Made by a program: the position numbers and the translations under genes | Notes under the pieces: model-generated | Told to the model about the DNA's origin: nothing | Databases searched by the model: none | Seen by the model: only the letters and a program-made list of their open reading frames with translations | Shown: positions 1-8,140 of the stretch, piece after piece | How the letters are laid out: the number at the start of each line of letters is the position of its first letter | Numbering within the stretch: the stretch's first letter is position 1 | Source of the DNA: Marivirga aurantiaca | Lineage (GTDB): Bacteria; Bacteroidota; Bacteroidia; Cytophagales; Cyclobacteriaceae | Direction of reading: 5' to 3' | Assembly (NCBI RefSeq): GCF_016679925.1 | Contig: NZ_JAEQBW010000005.1 | Location: forward strand, 186,001 to 250,000 | Length of the DNA stretch: 64,000 bases

Positions 1-2115
1 ATTCAAATCCGGCACTAATTCTACCTTATTGCCGGCTATTGCATTTTCCTGGTTATTTTCCCCGTACCTGCCACGAATAAACGCTGCATTAAGAAAAGTG
101 GAAAATTGATGGATAGGATTAGATAAAAGCCATTGACTCCAATTCATTTCAGTATAAGATTCTATTCCTGCAATAGAAGCACTCCCTACATTGGTACGGT
201 AATGAAATACCCTGTTGAATTGATCATAATCAGAAATTGCTCCTAATCTATTATTATAAGCCAGGTAAAAAATACTCCAGTCAAAATTCAAAAAATCAGC
301 ATGTTTTCCTCTAAATCCAAAATCAATATTATAGCCTTTTTCATCTTCAAGGTTAGGGTCTACTGACAAACTTCCGTTGTTCACTCTGAAATCATTGAAA
401 TTAATCCCCCTATAGTTCATGGAAATATTCCCATAAAGTTCCAATTCTCTTATTGTTTTATAACTTATTCCCAGACCCGCCAGCATAAAGGAACGGTCCA
501 GGTTTCTACTTTCAAAAACAGTAGTATCGAACATTACATTTCCAGCCAGATCTTCTACAGTTTCACGGTATTTTCCATCGCTATTGGTGCTGATATATTC
601 CCACCTTAAACCCGGAGTAATACTTAACCGGCTATTAATATTAAAAATATTCTCTGCAAATAAAGCCACGTTTTCAGATGGGTAACGGTAAGATAAATCT
701 TCCAGATTATTTGGGTTTAGAAAGCGAAAATCAGGCTCATAACCCGCAGGTCCTAATCCTTGCCTTTGTTGGGTATTGCCTTTAAAGTAGCGTATACCTC
801 CAGCCAGGGCTTGAATTTGCCCAAAAAGATCATATCTATGTAAGATTCTCAACTCTGAACCAAAATTCTCATAATCATCCCACAATAGGTTTCTCTCTTG
901 TTCAGGGGAATCTGCCTGTGTTACACGGTCCAAATTGCCAAGAGCCCTGCGAGAACCAATTAACCCAAAAGTTTTCCAATTAAGTTTTGTGCGGTTACTA
1001 ATACGATAATCCAACACTACGGCAGGTATATTCCACTGAATGGCAAACCAATTTCTTTCGCGGACAGATTGAGTTGGATCTTGTTCAAACAGTGGGTCAG
1101 TTAAGCCTCCGGCTTGCTGAGCCAAATAATCCATATGGGTAAATTCAAAGCATAAATAGAGTTTATCCCCAATATCAAAATTCACATCTGCAAATAAAGT
1201 ATTGGCTTCAAAAGATTCATTTTCTCTAAAGCCGTTCCCTTGTTTACGTTGATAGTAAACAAAATAATCCATTTTTTCAGTGTTGCCGGCAAGGCTGTTG
1301 TAAGAACTAAACAAACCATAACTGCCTACTGTATTTCTTGTGTGAAATTGAAAAGGGTCTCCCTCAGGTGCTTTTTTGAAAAGAAAGTTGATCATTCCAC
1401 CAAATTGTGTTCCATATTGCAAAGAAGCTGCCCCTCGTACTACCTCTATGCGAGATAAAGCCTCTACAGGCGGAGTGTAATAACTTTCCGGATACCCCAG
1501 AGGATCAGCAGATATATCATAGCCATTCTGCCTGGTATTGAAATTAGAGGTTCGGTTAGGGTTGAGGCCTCTACCACCAATCCCTAATTGTAAACCACCT
1601 CCATCACTTTCCCATATATTCAGGCCCGGAACTTTGGCAAATACTTGTCTTGCATTATTCGTGGCAAGGTTCCCATTTATCTGATCAATGGAAATAACTT
1701 CATTTTTTTTGGCTTCATATATTAAAGTTCCCTCTACCGCATTAAGACGAGAGACATTGAAAATCTCCTCTTTTTTTCCCAGGGCTTTTACTTCTTGCAA
1801 AGTTTCACTAATAGGGACAAGCTTAAATTCCAGATCTAACCAATCTCCATTTACAACTATCTCTCTAATTTCGCTTTGTCTGCCCAAATAAAATGCAGCA
1901 ATTCTATATTCTCCTGAGGGCAATGCTAATTCAAAACTACCTGCTTCATTGGTAATTGCTTTTTTATTGCTATTCAATACAAAAACCTCTGCTAACTCGA
2001 TCCCTTTTTGATTTTCAGCATCAAGCACTTTTCCTTTTATGCCTTGTGCATGACCAAGACTGGACAAAAAAACCGGTATACATAAGAGGGCAATATGGAG
2101 TATCAATGTTTTCAT
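1..2115 (-). CDS. FecA-like TonB-dependent receptor (partial, C-terminus beyond left edge)
   Basis: Outer-membrane TonB-dependent receptor, probably for a ferric chelate; 705 codons are open to base 1, so the barrel end is missing. Seen: a signal peptide ending near HAQG, a carboxypeptidase-regulatory-like domain (about residues 22-100), then a plug with TLIYEAKK, ARQVFAKVPGLNI, GIGGRGLNPNR and the plug end RIEVVRGAASLQYGTQFGG, followed by alternating aromatic barrel strands. The plug is like the FecA (ferric dicitrate) branch. The ATG at 2115 overlaps the stop of the upstream HTTM gene by 4 nt (ATGA), so translation is probably coupled. It is the last visible gene of the DUF4856-imelysin-HTTM operon, which supports an iron role. 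The exact ligand cannot be read from sequence. Confidence 0.9.
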   Translation of the reverse strand, partial: MKTLILHIALLCIPVFLSSLGHAQGIKGKVLDAENQKGIELAEVFVLNSNKKAITNEAGSFELALPSGEYRIAAFYLGRQSEIREIVVNGDWLDLEFKLVPISETLQEVKALGKKEEIFNVSRLNAVEGTLIYEAKKNEVISIDQINGNLATNNARQVFAKVPGLNIWESDGGGLQLGIGGRGLNPNRTSNFNTRQNGYDISADPLGYPESYYTPPVEALSRIEVVRGAASLQYGTQFGGMINFLFKKAPEGDPFQFHTRNTVGSYGLFSSYNSLAGNTEKMDYFVYYQRKQGNGFRENESFEANTLFADVNFDIGDKLYLCFEFTHMDYLAQQAGGLTDPLFEQDPTQSVRERNWFAIQWNIPAVVLDYRISNRTKLNWKTFGLIGSRRALGNLDRVTQADSPEQERNLLWDDYENFGSELRILHRYDLFGQIQALAGGIRYFKGNTQQRQGLGPAGYEPDFRFLNPNNLEDLSYRYPSENVALFAENIFNINSRLSITPGLRWEYISTNSDGKYRETVEDLAGNVMFDTTVFESRNLDRSFMLAGLGISYKTIRELELYGNISMNYRGINFNDFRVNNGSLSVDPNLEDEKGYNIDFGFRGKHADFLNFDWSIFYLAYNNRLGAISDYDQFNRVFHYRTNVGSASIAGIESYTEMNWSQWLLSNPIHQFSTFLNAAFIRGRYGENNQENAIAGNKVELVPDLN

Positions 2116-3452
2116 TGCTGATAAGGTAATATCCAATGTTTATGTTGGTAACCTCGCTTAAGAGTGGCTAAATTAATTTCAGGGTTAATAAATGGTCGAC
2201 TGCCTTTCCCGTTAACAGCTGCGTAGCTCTCCACAAATACTTCTGCATTGGAAGCATATTCCTGTTCAAACTTATCCCGTAAGTAATGGGCAAACTGAAG
2301 GATCATATCAGGTTGCGTATTCATCATTTTATGTTGAACAGGAGTTAAATACTCGTGAGGATATACTTCAAAGGCTTTATTTTCCTGAGGAATTGTGACT
2401 GTAAATTGGGTGTGTCCCACTTTTTCCATCAGCATAACGCGCCATGAGAAACGATAACCTTGCTCTGTCCAAAACAAGTTACCCGAGTAGAAAGCATACC
2501 TGAAAGGCAAAATAATTTGCACTAAGAAATATATAATAAAAAAATACTTCAAAACAGGACTAAAAGTTTGATTAGCCGGTTTAGGTAGTGCATTTCCGCC
2601 TTCAGGAAAAAATCTGTTCCATAAACTTCTGTGAAATCCTTCAGAGAAGAAAATGAGCGTGCAAATGACCATTATATAGGGAAACATTCCTATTTGAAAA
2701 AGTGCTGCTGTCATGAAATGGAAGGCGATTACAGTAATATAAGCTGCAAAACGTGTCTTTCTCCACAACAAGAAAAATGGGATACTGAGATCATATAAGG
2801 CGCCAAACCAGCTGAAGAAAAATGCGATCCATTTATAATCCAGAAGTGGCCCTATTATAGGAGAATCAGCACGTGAAGGTAGCCATATTTTCAAAGGAAG
2901 CGCCTCGAAAATCCATTCAGGGTTTAATTTTGCAATGCCGGCAAAGAAATATACCATCCCCAGTTGTAACATGATGATATGGATGAACCAGGCCGGAACA
3001 TAAAAATTTTTGAGGGTGGGTTTCCTCCATGCATCTACAGAATAAGCATGGTGGGCCGGAACCATGATAAGCAAAAAAGCAATGATGCTTACGAAATAAT
3101 AATGGTTAAGATAATTGGTTTTGTCAATCAACTCAACATAAGTGAATGTAATGAAAAAGATTGTAGCACTCCATCGGTAAAACGCTCCTAAAATTATTCC
3201 CAAAGCAGCAATTGCCATGATGGTAAATAAAATATACATGCCAGGATCTCCCAACGGTTTTATCCAGTCGAAACCGAAATATGTGAAAAAGAATTGAGGT
3301 TCAATATATTGTTTGCTGATCCACCCATTCCACCAAAAGCGGATAATAGAAGCCAGCATCATAACACCAAAAGCTACTCTAAAAGTAGCCAATGGTGCAA
3401 TGTGTTTTTGCTGATTAAAATAATATGATAAGCGATTTTTAATCACCGTCAT
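2112..3452 (-). CDS. HTTM membrane protein, vitamin K-dependent gamma-carboxylase-like
   Basis: 446-residue polytopic membrane protein of the HTTM family, which includes eukaryotic gamma-glutamyl carboxylase (GGCX). Seen: several hydrophobic helices over residues 20-290 and a C-terminal soluble tail. Motifs that match my recollection of GGCX are DKTNYLNHYYF (110-120), HHAYSVDAW (134-142), FFAGIAKLNPEW (169-180) and FQIGMFPY (252-259). The lysine of AGIAK (Lys175) aligns with the GGCX catalytic base in AGVKK. Known: GGCX uses reduced vitamin K to carboxylate glutamates; bacterial members are poorly characterised, and this phylum makes menaquinone. Inferred: a metal-binding modification or other envelope role linked to iron uptake. 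It overlaps the imelysin gene by 14 nt and the receptor by 4 nt. Confidence 0.85.
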   Translation of the reverse strand: MTVIKNRLSYYFNQQKHIAPLATFRVAFGVMMLASIIRFWWNGWISKQYIEPQFFFTYFGFDWIKPLGDPGMYILFTIMAIAALGIILGAFYRWSATIFFITFTYVELIDKTNYLNHYYFVSIIAFLLIMVPAHHAYSVDAWRKPTLKNFYVPAWFIHIIMLQLGMVYFFAGIAKLNPEWIFEALPLKIWLPSRADSPIIGPLLDYKWIAFFFSWFGALYDLSIPFFLLWRKTRFAAYITVIAFHFMTAALFQIGMFPYIMVICTLIFFSEGFHRSLWNRFFPEGGNALPKPANQTFSPVLKYFFIIYFLVQIILPFRYAFYSGNLFWTEQGYRFSWRVMLMEKVGHTQFTVTIPQENKAFEVYPHEYLTPVQHKMMNTQPDMILQFAHYLRDKFEQEYASNAEVFVESYAAVNGKGSRPFINPEINLATLKRGYQHKHWILPYQQ

Positions 3453-4554
3453 TATCCTGAAAAGTGATAGAAACAGACATAGCTGAAGGCATATCTACCT
3501 TTATCAAAGGTATAACAGCTTGCAAAGCATTATAAACTGTTACCAACTGGCTTCCTTCCTGAGAAGCCACTACGCTATAAGGCTCATCAATTTTTTCCAT
3601 CTCGTCTAAAGACGCGTTAATCTGATTGATGATAACAGTGCTCAAATCTTCGTCATCACGAGTTTTAGCATCAAGTGCGGTCAAATAATCATCCATTCCC
3701 AGCCCATTTTCACCACTAGTGAAATTCTCTCCTTTAAAAACTGCCAAAGAAGCTTTTACAGCAGCTTCCGCCAATTCCCCGGACCATGCTGAATAATAGG
3801 CCTCTACCTTTTCCGGGGACAAAATACCACCGGTACGCGGATTCCCTCCTGAAGGAAATCCTATTTTGGCATTTTTGATTCGAATGTCAAATTGGAAATT
3901 AAATTCATTCACTAATAAGCTTGTTCCGCTTCCTGCATCCGTGCCTAAATTTTCTACGAAACCGGAACGGTAATCTCCCCATGATCCGGCCATTGAAGTA
4001 GCTACTGATTGAATATCTGCCACCAAAGCCTGAAGGTACTCTTTTCTATTAGGGCCAAGCTCTTGATCTGCAAAATAGGCAACAACATCTGCCTCTGATA
4101 TTCCTGTTCCAAACAGCAAATAATCCAAAGCAGGAAAACCTTTGGCTGCCACATTGGAGGCCGCACCCAACGTATAGTTTCCGGATGTAATATTCTCTTC
4201 AATTTTCTCTACGCTAGTAGGGAAAATATTTACTCTGTCGCGTAAATTTACTGTCGCCACTGGCCCTACTTGCACAAACGCCAAATGCTGATAGCTCAAC
4301 CATGTTGCTTTTAATGCATCACGAAAGCCTGACAAATTAGATTCGGATACATCTTCATTAAAAGCAACAGAAGCCGAGGTAAGTACCTCGGCTTTTGTTG
4401 CAAAATTTTCTATGGAGGGTCGCACAACCTGGTCTGCCATGTTCACCAGAAAAGCTTCTCTATCGAAATCCACTTTTTCACTGCCCGATTCATTATCGCA
4501 GGCAGTGAGAGTGGCTATCACTAAACAGAAAAAGAAAAATTTTACACTCCTCAT
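3439..4554 (-). CDS. Imelysin-like lipoprotein (peptidase M75 / iron-regulated family)
   Basis: 371-residue periplasmic lipoprotein of the imelysin fold (IrpA/EfeO-like, often called peptidase M75), a family repeatedly linked to iron uptake but of unsettled biochemistry. Seen: a signal peptide with lipobox LTAC (Cys19), an all-helical pattern, and a conserved block containing KGFPALDYLLFG. The GxHxxE motif typical of many imelysins reads G139-F-P-A-L-D144 here, so the His is Pro and the Glu is Asp. This puts it in the divergent imelysin-like group and argues against direct metal binding through that motif. It lies 14 nt downstream of the DUF4856 gene and overlaps the HTTM gene, so all four genes appear co-transcribed. 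Confidence 0.85.
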   Translation of the reverse strand: MRSVKFFFFCLVIATLTACDNESGSEKVDFDREAFLVNMADQVVRPSIENFATKAEVLTSASVAFNEDVSESNLSGFRDALKATWLSYQHLAFVQVGPVATVNLRDRVNIFPTSVEKIEENITSGNYTLGAASNVAAKGFPALDYLLFGTGISEADVVAYFADQELGPNRKEYLQALVADIQSVATSMAGSWGDYRSGFVENLGTDAGSGTSLLVNEFNFQFDIRIKNAKIGFPSGGNPRTGGILSPEKVEAYYSAWSGELAEAAVKASLAVFKGENFTSGENGLGMDDYLTALDAKTRDDEDLSTVIINQINASLDEMEKIDEPYSVVASQEGSQLVTVYNALQAVIPLIKVDMPSAMSVSITFQDNDGD

Positions 4555-4568
4555 TATATTATAATATA

Positions 4569-5669
4569 TTATAATTGATCTTCAACATCTTCGAAACCAT
4601 AAGCACTAACTAAAGTAGCTTTAGCAGCATTGATATTCTCCTGGGTGATTTCATAGAAGTTGTCTCCTAACTCTTCTAAAACAGCCTCTACTTCAGTGTT
4701 GGTCAATTTTTTGCTTGGATTATATTTTATAGCATGAATAAATGCCCAGGCTTCAGATAAAGTATGGTTTCTTATTGCATCATCCGCAAAGTTTGCATTT
4801 GCTTCAGATAAATAATGTACCGCTGTTCCTGCAGCAACTTTTTCCCATTCAGCACGAATGATTTCAATTTGTTCATCTCTGGTATCCAAATCTTTATTGG
4901 AAATAGCAGCTCTTCCTTTAATGAAAGCATTCATGATATTTTCATTGGAATTTAAGACTTCATCTCTTCCATTGGTATATTTACCCCAAAAACGAATTCC
5001 GTCTGTGTTAGCAGGAAAATCAGTTGGTACTCCTAAATAACCAAATGCTTCATCCCAATGGTGTTCCATAGCTGTTCCTTTACCTGCTTCAACGGTTTCA
5101 TTATCCACATCCATTTTAGAGGAAGCCAAATAAACAGATACCCCTTGAAAGTAAAAGCAAGATCCCATTAAACCTTTCTCGATTAACTGAATGTGCTCAA
5201 AGCCATTAGCATCAAAGAAATATTTTTTGTTGGCATCATTGGTAGAAGTCACTATTCCTGCTACGCCATTGCTTCCTTCACCACCATCTGCCTCAGCAGT
5301 TGCAGCGGCAAAATCCCTCATATAATTCCTGAAAAGCTGCTGATCAGCTTCCACAGTTTTGTTTTCCAATTCTTTGGAATCTGCTTCATTTAATTCAGCA
5401 TTGTCAAAAGCATTATTCTCGTTGGAATACATGTCCCACATAGTTTGAGCCTCTAATACTTCCCCATTATTGGCTTTTTTCATATAAGCTGTTAGCTCCG
5501 TCAACATATCCAAACGCTGGATTTGTCCGGTATAACTTACATTTTCAAAGTTGTAAGTAGTTGGAACTTCATAATTATGGTCATCATTTTCAGCTGTATC
5601 GTCATTGTCACATGCTGTAAAGGCAAATGTCGCCAGAAATGCTAAGCCTAAAAGTTTTATTTTTTTCAT
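4569..5669 (-). CDS. DUF4856 lipoprotein
   Basis: 366-residue exported lipoprotein with lipobox FTAC (Cys20) followed by an acidic linker (DNDDTAENDDHN). The rest resembles DUF4856, an uncharacterised helical Bacteroidota family that commonly sits beside imelysin, HTTM and TonB receptor genes. Seen: motifs TYNFENVSYTGQIQRLDML near residue 40, and HHWDEAFGYLG near 205 with potential metal-ligand histidines. It is the first gene of the operon, 14 nt before the imelysin gene, and directly follows the promoter with repeated TTAGATT boxes. A surface or periplasmic iron-binding role is inferred from context only. Confidence 0.85.
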   Translation of the reverse strand: MKKIKLLGLAFLATFAFTACDNDDTAENDDHNYEVPTTYNFENVSYTGQIQRLDMLTELTAYMKKANNGEVLEAQTMWDMYSNENNAFDNAELNEADSKELENKTVEADQQLFRNYMRDFAAATAEADGGEGSNGVAGIVTSTNDANKKYFFDANGFEHIQLIEKGLMGSCFYFQGVSVYLASSKMDVDNETVEAGKGTAMEHHWDEAFGYLGVPTDFPANTDGIRFWGKYTNGRDEVLNSNENIMNAFIKGRAAISNKDLDTRDEQIEIIRAEWEKVAAGTAVHYLSEANANFADDAIRNHTLSEAWAFIHAIKYNPSKKLTNTEVEAVLEELGDNFYEITQENINAAKATLVSAYGFEDVEDQL

Positions 5670-5692
5670 TGGTGCAAAATTAGTATTTGTAT

Positions 5693-5778
5693 TTAGATTG
5701 ATTCTAATGATGGGGCAAAATTATATTTATTTAGATTGATTACAAACAAAAATCAAGATTTATTTAGATTAAATCTTA
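5693..5778 (-). promoter_or_regulatory. Three TTAGATT repeats, candidate Fur-type iron boxes
   Basis: TTAGATTGATTCTAA (5693-5707) is an imperfect 15-nt inverted repeat. TTAGATTGATTACAA (5731-5745) shares its left half, and TTAGATTAAATCTTA (5764-5778) is the third copy. The last copy lies in a perfect 8-nt inverted repeat, AAGATTTA (5755-5762) / TAAATCTT (5770-5777). The middle copy covers the -33 element and spacer, and the first lies just downstream of the predicted start, positions expected for repressor sites. The Fur assignment is inferred from motif shape and the downstream iron genes. Confidence 0.5.
5716..5746 (-). promoter_or_regulatory. Bacteroidota-type promoter of the iron-uptake operon
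   Basis: On the minus strand TTTG (5746-5743) is followed after exactly 19 nt by TAATTTTG (5723-5716), matching the phylum's TTTG-N19-TAnnTTTG promoter. Predicted transcription start is near 5710, leaving a leader of about 40 nt before the ATG at 5669. A second TAATTTTG at 5682-5675 lies too close to the ATG to be the main promoter. Confidence 0.65.
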
Positions 5779-6046
5779 TTAATTTTCCTACACTATTTTG
5801 AGGCTATCACTAAAGTGCAGATGGTACATCTATTAGTCTCTACCGAGCTAAGAACAGGAATGAGAAAGTTATTTGACATGATCGAAATTGAAAAAGGAAG
5901 TTTCCCGGATATTAAATCATAGTCTTAAAATAACAATATTTTAGACTCAATTGTGATGAGAAATAATCAAAAAATGTAAATTATATTAAAAACATACACC
6001 AATATCTAAAAAAAGACATAATTTTACGGACTAAAACCTAAAAGGT
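5779..6046. other. Intergenic stretch between divergent transcription units
   Basis: Apart from the operator repeats to its left and a promoter to its right, this stretch holds only a short plus-strand open frame (about 5779-5922) whose largest ATG-started part is 33 codons. It has no recognised motif and is treated as noise or a gene remnant. No RNA gene was seen. Confidence 0.4.
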
Positions 6047-6054
6047 TACATTTG
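6023..6054 (+). promoter_or_regulatory. Promoter of the 6.1 kb exported-protein gene
   Basis: TACATTTG at 6047-6054 exactly fits the TAnnTTTG element; a weaker TTTA at 6023-6026 lies 20 nt upstream in the -33 position. The predicted start near 6060 leaves about 30 nt before the ATG at 6091. Confidence 0.55.
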
Positions 6055-6090
6055 TTGCCTTTTTAATTGATTTTATTTAAAAAAAATTCC

Positions 6091-7143
6091 ATGAAAAAAA
6101 TTTTACTACTAATTGCGTTCGTAATTACGATCGCCAACCAATCTTTTGCACAAAGGTTGGACAAAGAAAAAGGCAGGTTGAAATATACTCAACTACCATT
6201 AACCCCTTTACCAGAGGACTTTACTCAATACTGGGTGAATATTGACTTGGGATATATTTTCCCCGGTGATAGTAAAACAGAAACTTTAAACAAGATAAAA
6301 AATGCTGCCTCTATTTCTCATCTTGAGAAAACAACAAATGAAGGAGTTGAGTTGCTGGTTCGTTTAGAGACATACTACAAAAGTGAAGTAGTATTTGGTA
6401 CAGTTAAGAAAGATGAAAAAAGAGATGATAAATCAGTAACTGTAACTTATTATAATGTCACCTTTGATTACAAATACCCTTTATATTTTGAAATTAATCT
6501 TCCTGGTGAAGTGGATCCTTTAAATTCAGGATTCTCTAACAATTCTAACCAAATGGTTACTTATGAAAGTAAGTTATTTAAAACAAGTAAAGAAAGAAAT
6601 GACTGGTGGAATGCTAACTATAGCACTTTACAAGGTAATTTAAGAACAGCACTTCTAAATGCGAATGTAAGTAAGCTTGGCAATTCTCTTGACAATCTTT
6701 ATTCCTATAGTAAAAACAGTAATTACACTGAATTTGTAGCTGTTAAGAAGTTTAAAAAATTTGAGTACAATGACTTGGATCTAGCACTTGAAAAAGTAAA
6801 AGCAGCAATAGAGGAAATTTCAGAAAATGATATCGTTTTCAATGACAAATTTACGGCACTTATGGATGAGGCTATTGTCATTTGGAATAAAGCTTTAGAA
6901 GAAAGTGATCTTGAAAGTAAAAAAACAAGAATTAACAAAAAAGTAACTGAAGCTATTTATAACAACCTTTGCTTAACTTATGTACTTATGTCGGAATTTG
7001 AAAAAGCTGATGAAGTTATTAAGATAGCTCAAGAGACTATAGGTAAAAGAGCTATCGACTCCTATATTGAATCATTCTTAAATGATAGAAGAGCAAGATT
7101 TGAGGCAAATGAAGGTAGAATCCCTGCCTCATACGAGGGTTAA
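6091..7143 (+). CDS. Exported protein of unknown function
   Basis: 350 residues from the ATG at 6091; an in-frame TTG at 6067 would put 8 residues before a clear signal peptide and lies too close to the promoter. Seen: a signal peptide ending NQSFAQ, a beta-rich first half with several Tyr/Phe-Glu alternations (about 25-150), and a helical second half (about 165-345) with Lys/Glu-rich helices. No catalytic motif or known domain is recognised. It is followed after 60 nt by a small lipoprotein gene and a strong terminator, so the two probably form a bicistronic unit. It has no C-terminal T9SS sorting domain, so a periplasmic location is likely. Confidence 0.75.
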   Translation: MKKILLLIAFVITIANQSFAQRLDKEKGRLKYTQLPLTPLPEDFTQYWVNIDLGYIFPGDSKTETLNKIKNAASISHLEKTTNEGVELLVRLETYYKSEVVFGTVKKDEKRDDKSVTVTYYNVTFDYKYPLYFEINLPGEVDPLNSGFSNNSNQMVTYESKLFKTSKERNDWWNANYSTLQGNLRTALLNANVSKLGNSLDNLYSYSKNSNYTEFVAVKKFKKFEYNDLDLALEKVKAAIEEISENDIVFNDKFTALMDEAIVIWNKALEESDLESKKTRINKKVTEAIYNNLCLTYVLMSEFEKADEVIKIAQETIGKRAIDSYIESFLNDRRARFEANEGRIPASYEG

Positions 7144-7203
7144 TAACTGGAATTTATACAGAAACACAAATTAATATTATCAAAACAATTAAATTAAAGA
7201 AAA

Positions 7204-7665
7204 ATGAGATTAGTAAAATTCACTCTATTTACAGCAGTTTTAGCAACCATATTCTCTTGTTCAGGAGTAGAAGAAGACAAACTTCCTGAAAATGTAATCA
7301 AAGATGATGGAGGTTTGGTAATAGAGTTAGAGTGGTCTACAGGAGGCTCTGTTAGCCAGGCACAAGCAGACGCTGATTTAGAATTGTTTTTGTTTAAAGG
7401 AGATACTGAAGTAGATGCTTCTGTAAACTACGCATCATTTGAGCAAGTAGAATTGAAAGATATCTATGCAGACGACAAGTATCTTATTACAGTAGAATAT
7501 TATAGTGGAGAAGTAGCAGTAGATTATACAATATATGTAAGAGGTGAATCAACTTCTGAAAGTATTACTTACACTGGTTCTTTCTTATCCACAGATAAAG
7601 GTTTAATAGTTGAATACCTTGAGATTGAGAAATCTGGTGATGAATACGCTATAACCGATTTATAA
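7204..7665 (+). CDS. Small lipoprotein of unknown function
   Basis: 153 residues with lipobox IFSC (Cys19), then an acidic, beta-rich domain (about 38-150): repeated strands such as GGLVIELEWSTGG and YLITVEYYSGEVAVDYTIYVRG. The pattern resembles a single immunoglobulin-like or jelly-roll domain, but no family is recognised. It is the second gene of a unit with the exported protein at 6091 and is followed by a terminator 25 nt past its stop. Low pI and length suggest a surface or periplasmic accessory protein. Confidence 0.75.
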   Translation: MRLVKFTLFTAVLATIFSCSGVEEDKLPENVIKDDGGLVIELEWSTGGSVSQAQADADLELFLFKGDTEVDASVNYASFEQVELKDIYADDKYLITVEYYSGEVAVDYTIYVRGESTSESITYTGSFLSTDKGLIVEYLEIEKSGDEYAITDL

Positions 7666-7690
7666 TAAAAAATTTACTTTCGTTTTAATA

Positions 7691-7718
7691 AGAGGTCATT
7701 TTAATGGCCTCTTTTTTT
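7691..7718 (+). terminator. Rho-independent terminator
   Basis: AGAGGTCATT (7691-7700) pairs with AATGGCCTCT (7703-7712) with one G-T wobble, followed by a run of T. It ends the 6.1-7.7 kb unit. Confidence 0.85.
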
Positions 7719-7970
7719 GTGCTAATTTTTACAACTATTAATTTGAGTGAATAGAACTTCGGAGACAACTACATAAAATCAGATGCACGCTTCTATAAAT
7801 TAATTATCCTGAAACTAGTTCAGGTTTTATACAAGATCCCACTTAGTAGATTTCAATTTTATAATAGATGCAATACAGCTGTATTTAATGCGCATTTATG
7901 AAAAAAAGAAGAAAACAGAGGTTTAACAAATCGATTTTGAGAAGGGATTAAAATGGTTGTAGGCGATTTC
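7719..7970. other. Gene-free stretch with two small palindromes
   Basis: No gene is supported here. Two dyads stand out: CCTGAA-N5-TTCAGG (7807-7823) and the perfect 14-nt palindrome AATACAGCTGTATT (7872-7885). Neither is followed by a T run, so they look more like protein sites than terminators. A 17-codon Lys/Arg-rich frame after 7890 is too short to call. Confidence 0.4.
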
Positions 7971-8132
7971 TCACTGATTGGAAACAAAATACATATCAGG
8001 ATTGGTGATCTCCTGCTTAGTAAGTACGCTTTGCTTTTCCCCTTTTTTTATTTGGTTGCAAATGCTGATAGAAACGATACAAAAAAACATTCCGAATACG
8101 CTCATTGCCAACCTTCTATATAATCTATTCAT
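7971..8132 (-). CDS. Unannotated 53-residue membrane or lipoprotein-like small protein
   Basis: An ATG-to-TGA frame of 54 codons below the usual length cut-off. Seen: a basic start (MNRLYRRLAM), a hydrophobic stretch (about 11-25) ending SISIC, then a polar tail ending in DMYFVSNQ. The Arg-rich start plus hydrophobic core resembles a signal or lipoprotein-type leader or a single membrane helix. A consensus -7 element sits 23 nt upstream on the same strand. No homology can be assigned. It is divergent from fumC, and could also be a chance ORF. Confidence 0.5.
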   Translation of the reverse strand: MNRLYRRLAMSVFGMFFCIVSISICNQIKKGEKQSVLTKQEITNPDMYFVSNQ

Positions 8133-8140
8133 AGGCTAAA

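Noticed and set aside
1240-1458. Possible gene on the plus strand opposite the TonB receptor
   Set aside because: Lies within the receptor coding region; codon pattern fits the minus strand only.
7890-7951. A 17-codon Lys/Arg-rich frame in the gap
   Set aside because: Too short and A-rich; chance expectation in this low-GC DNA.
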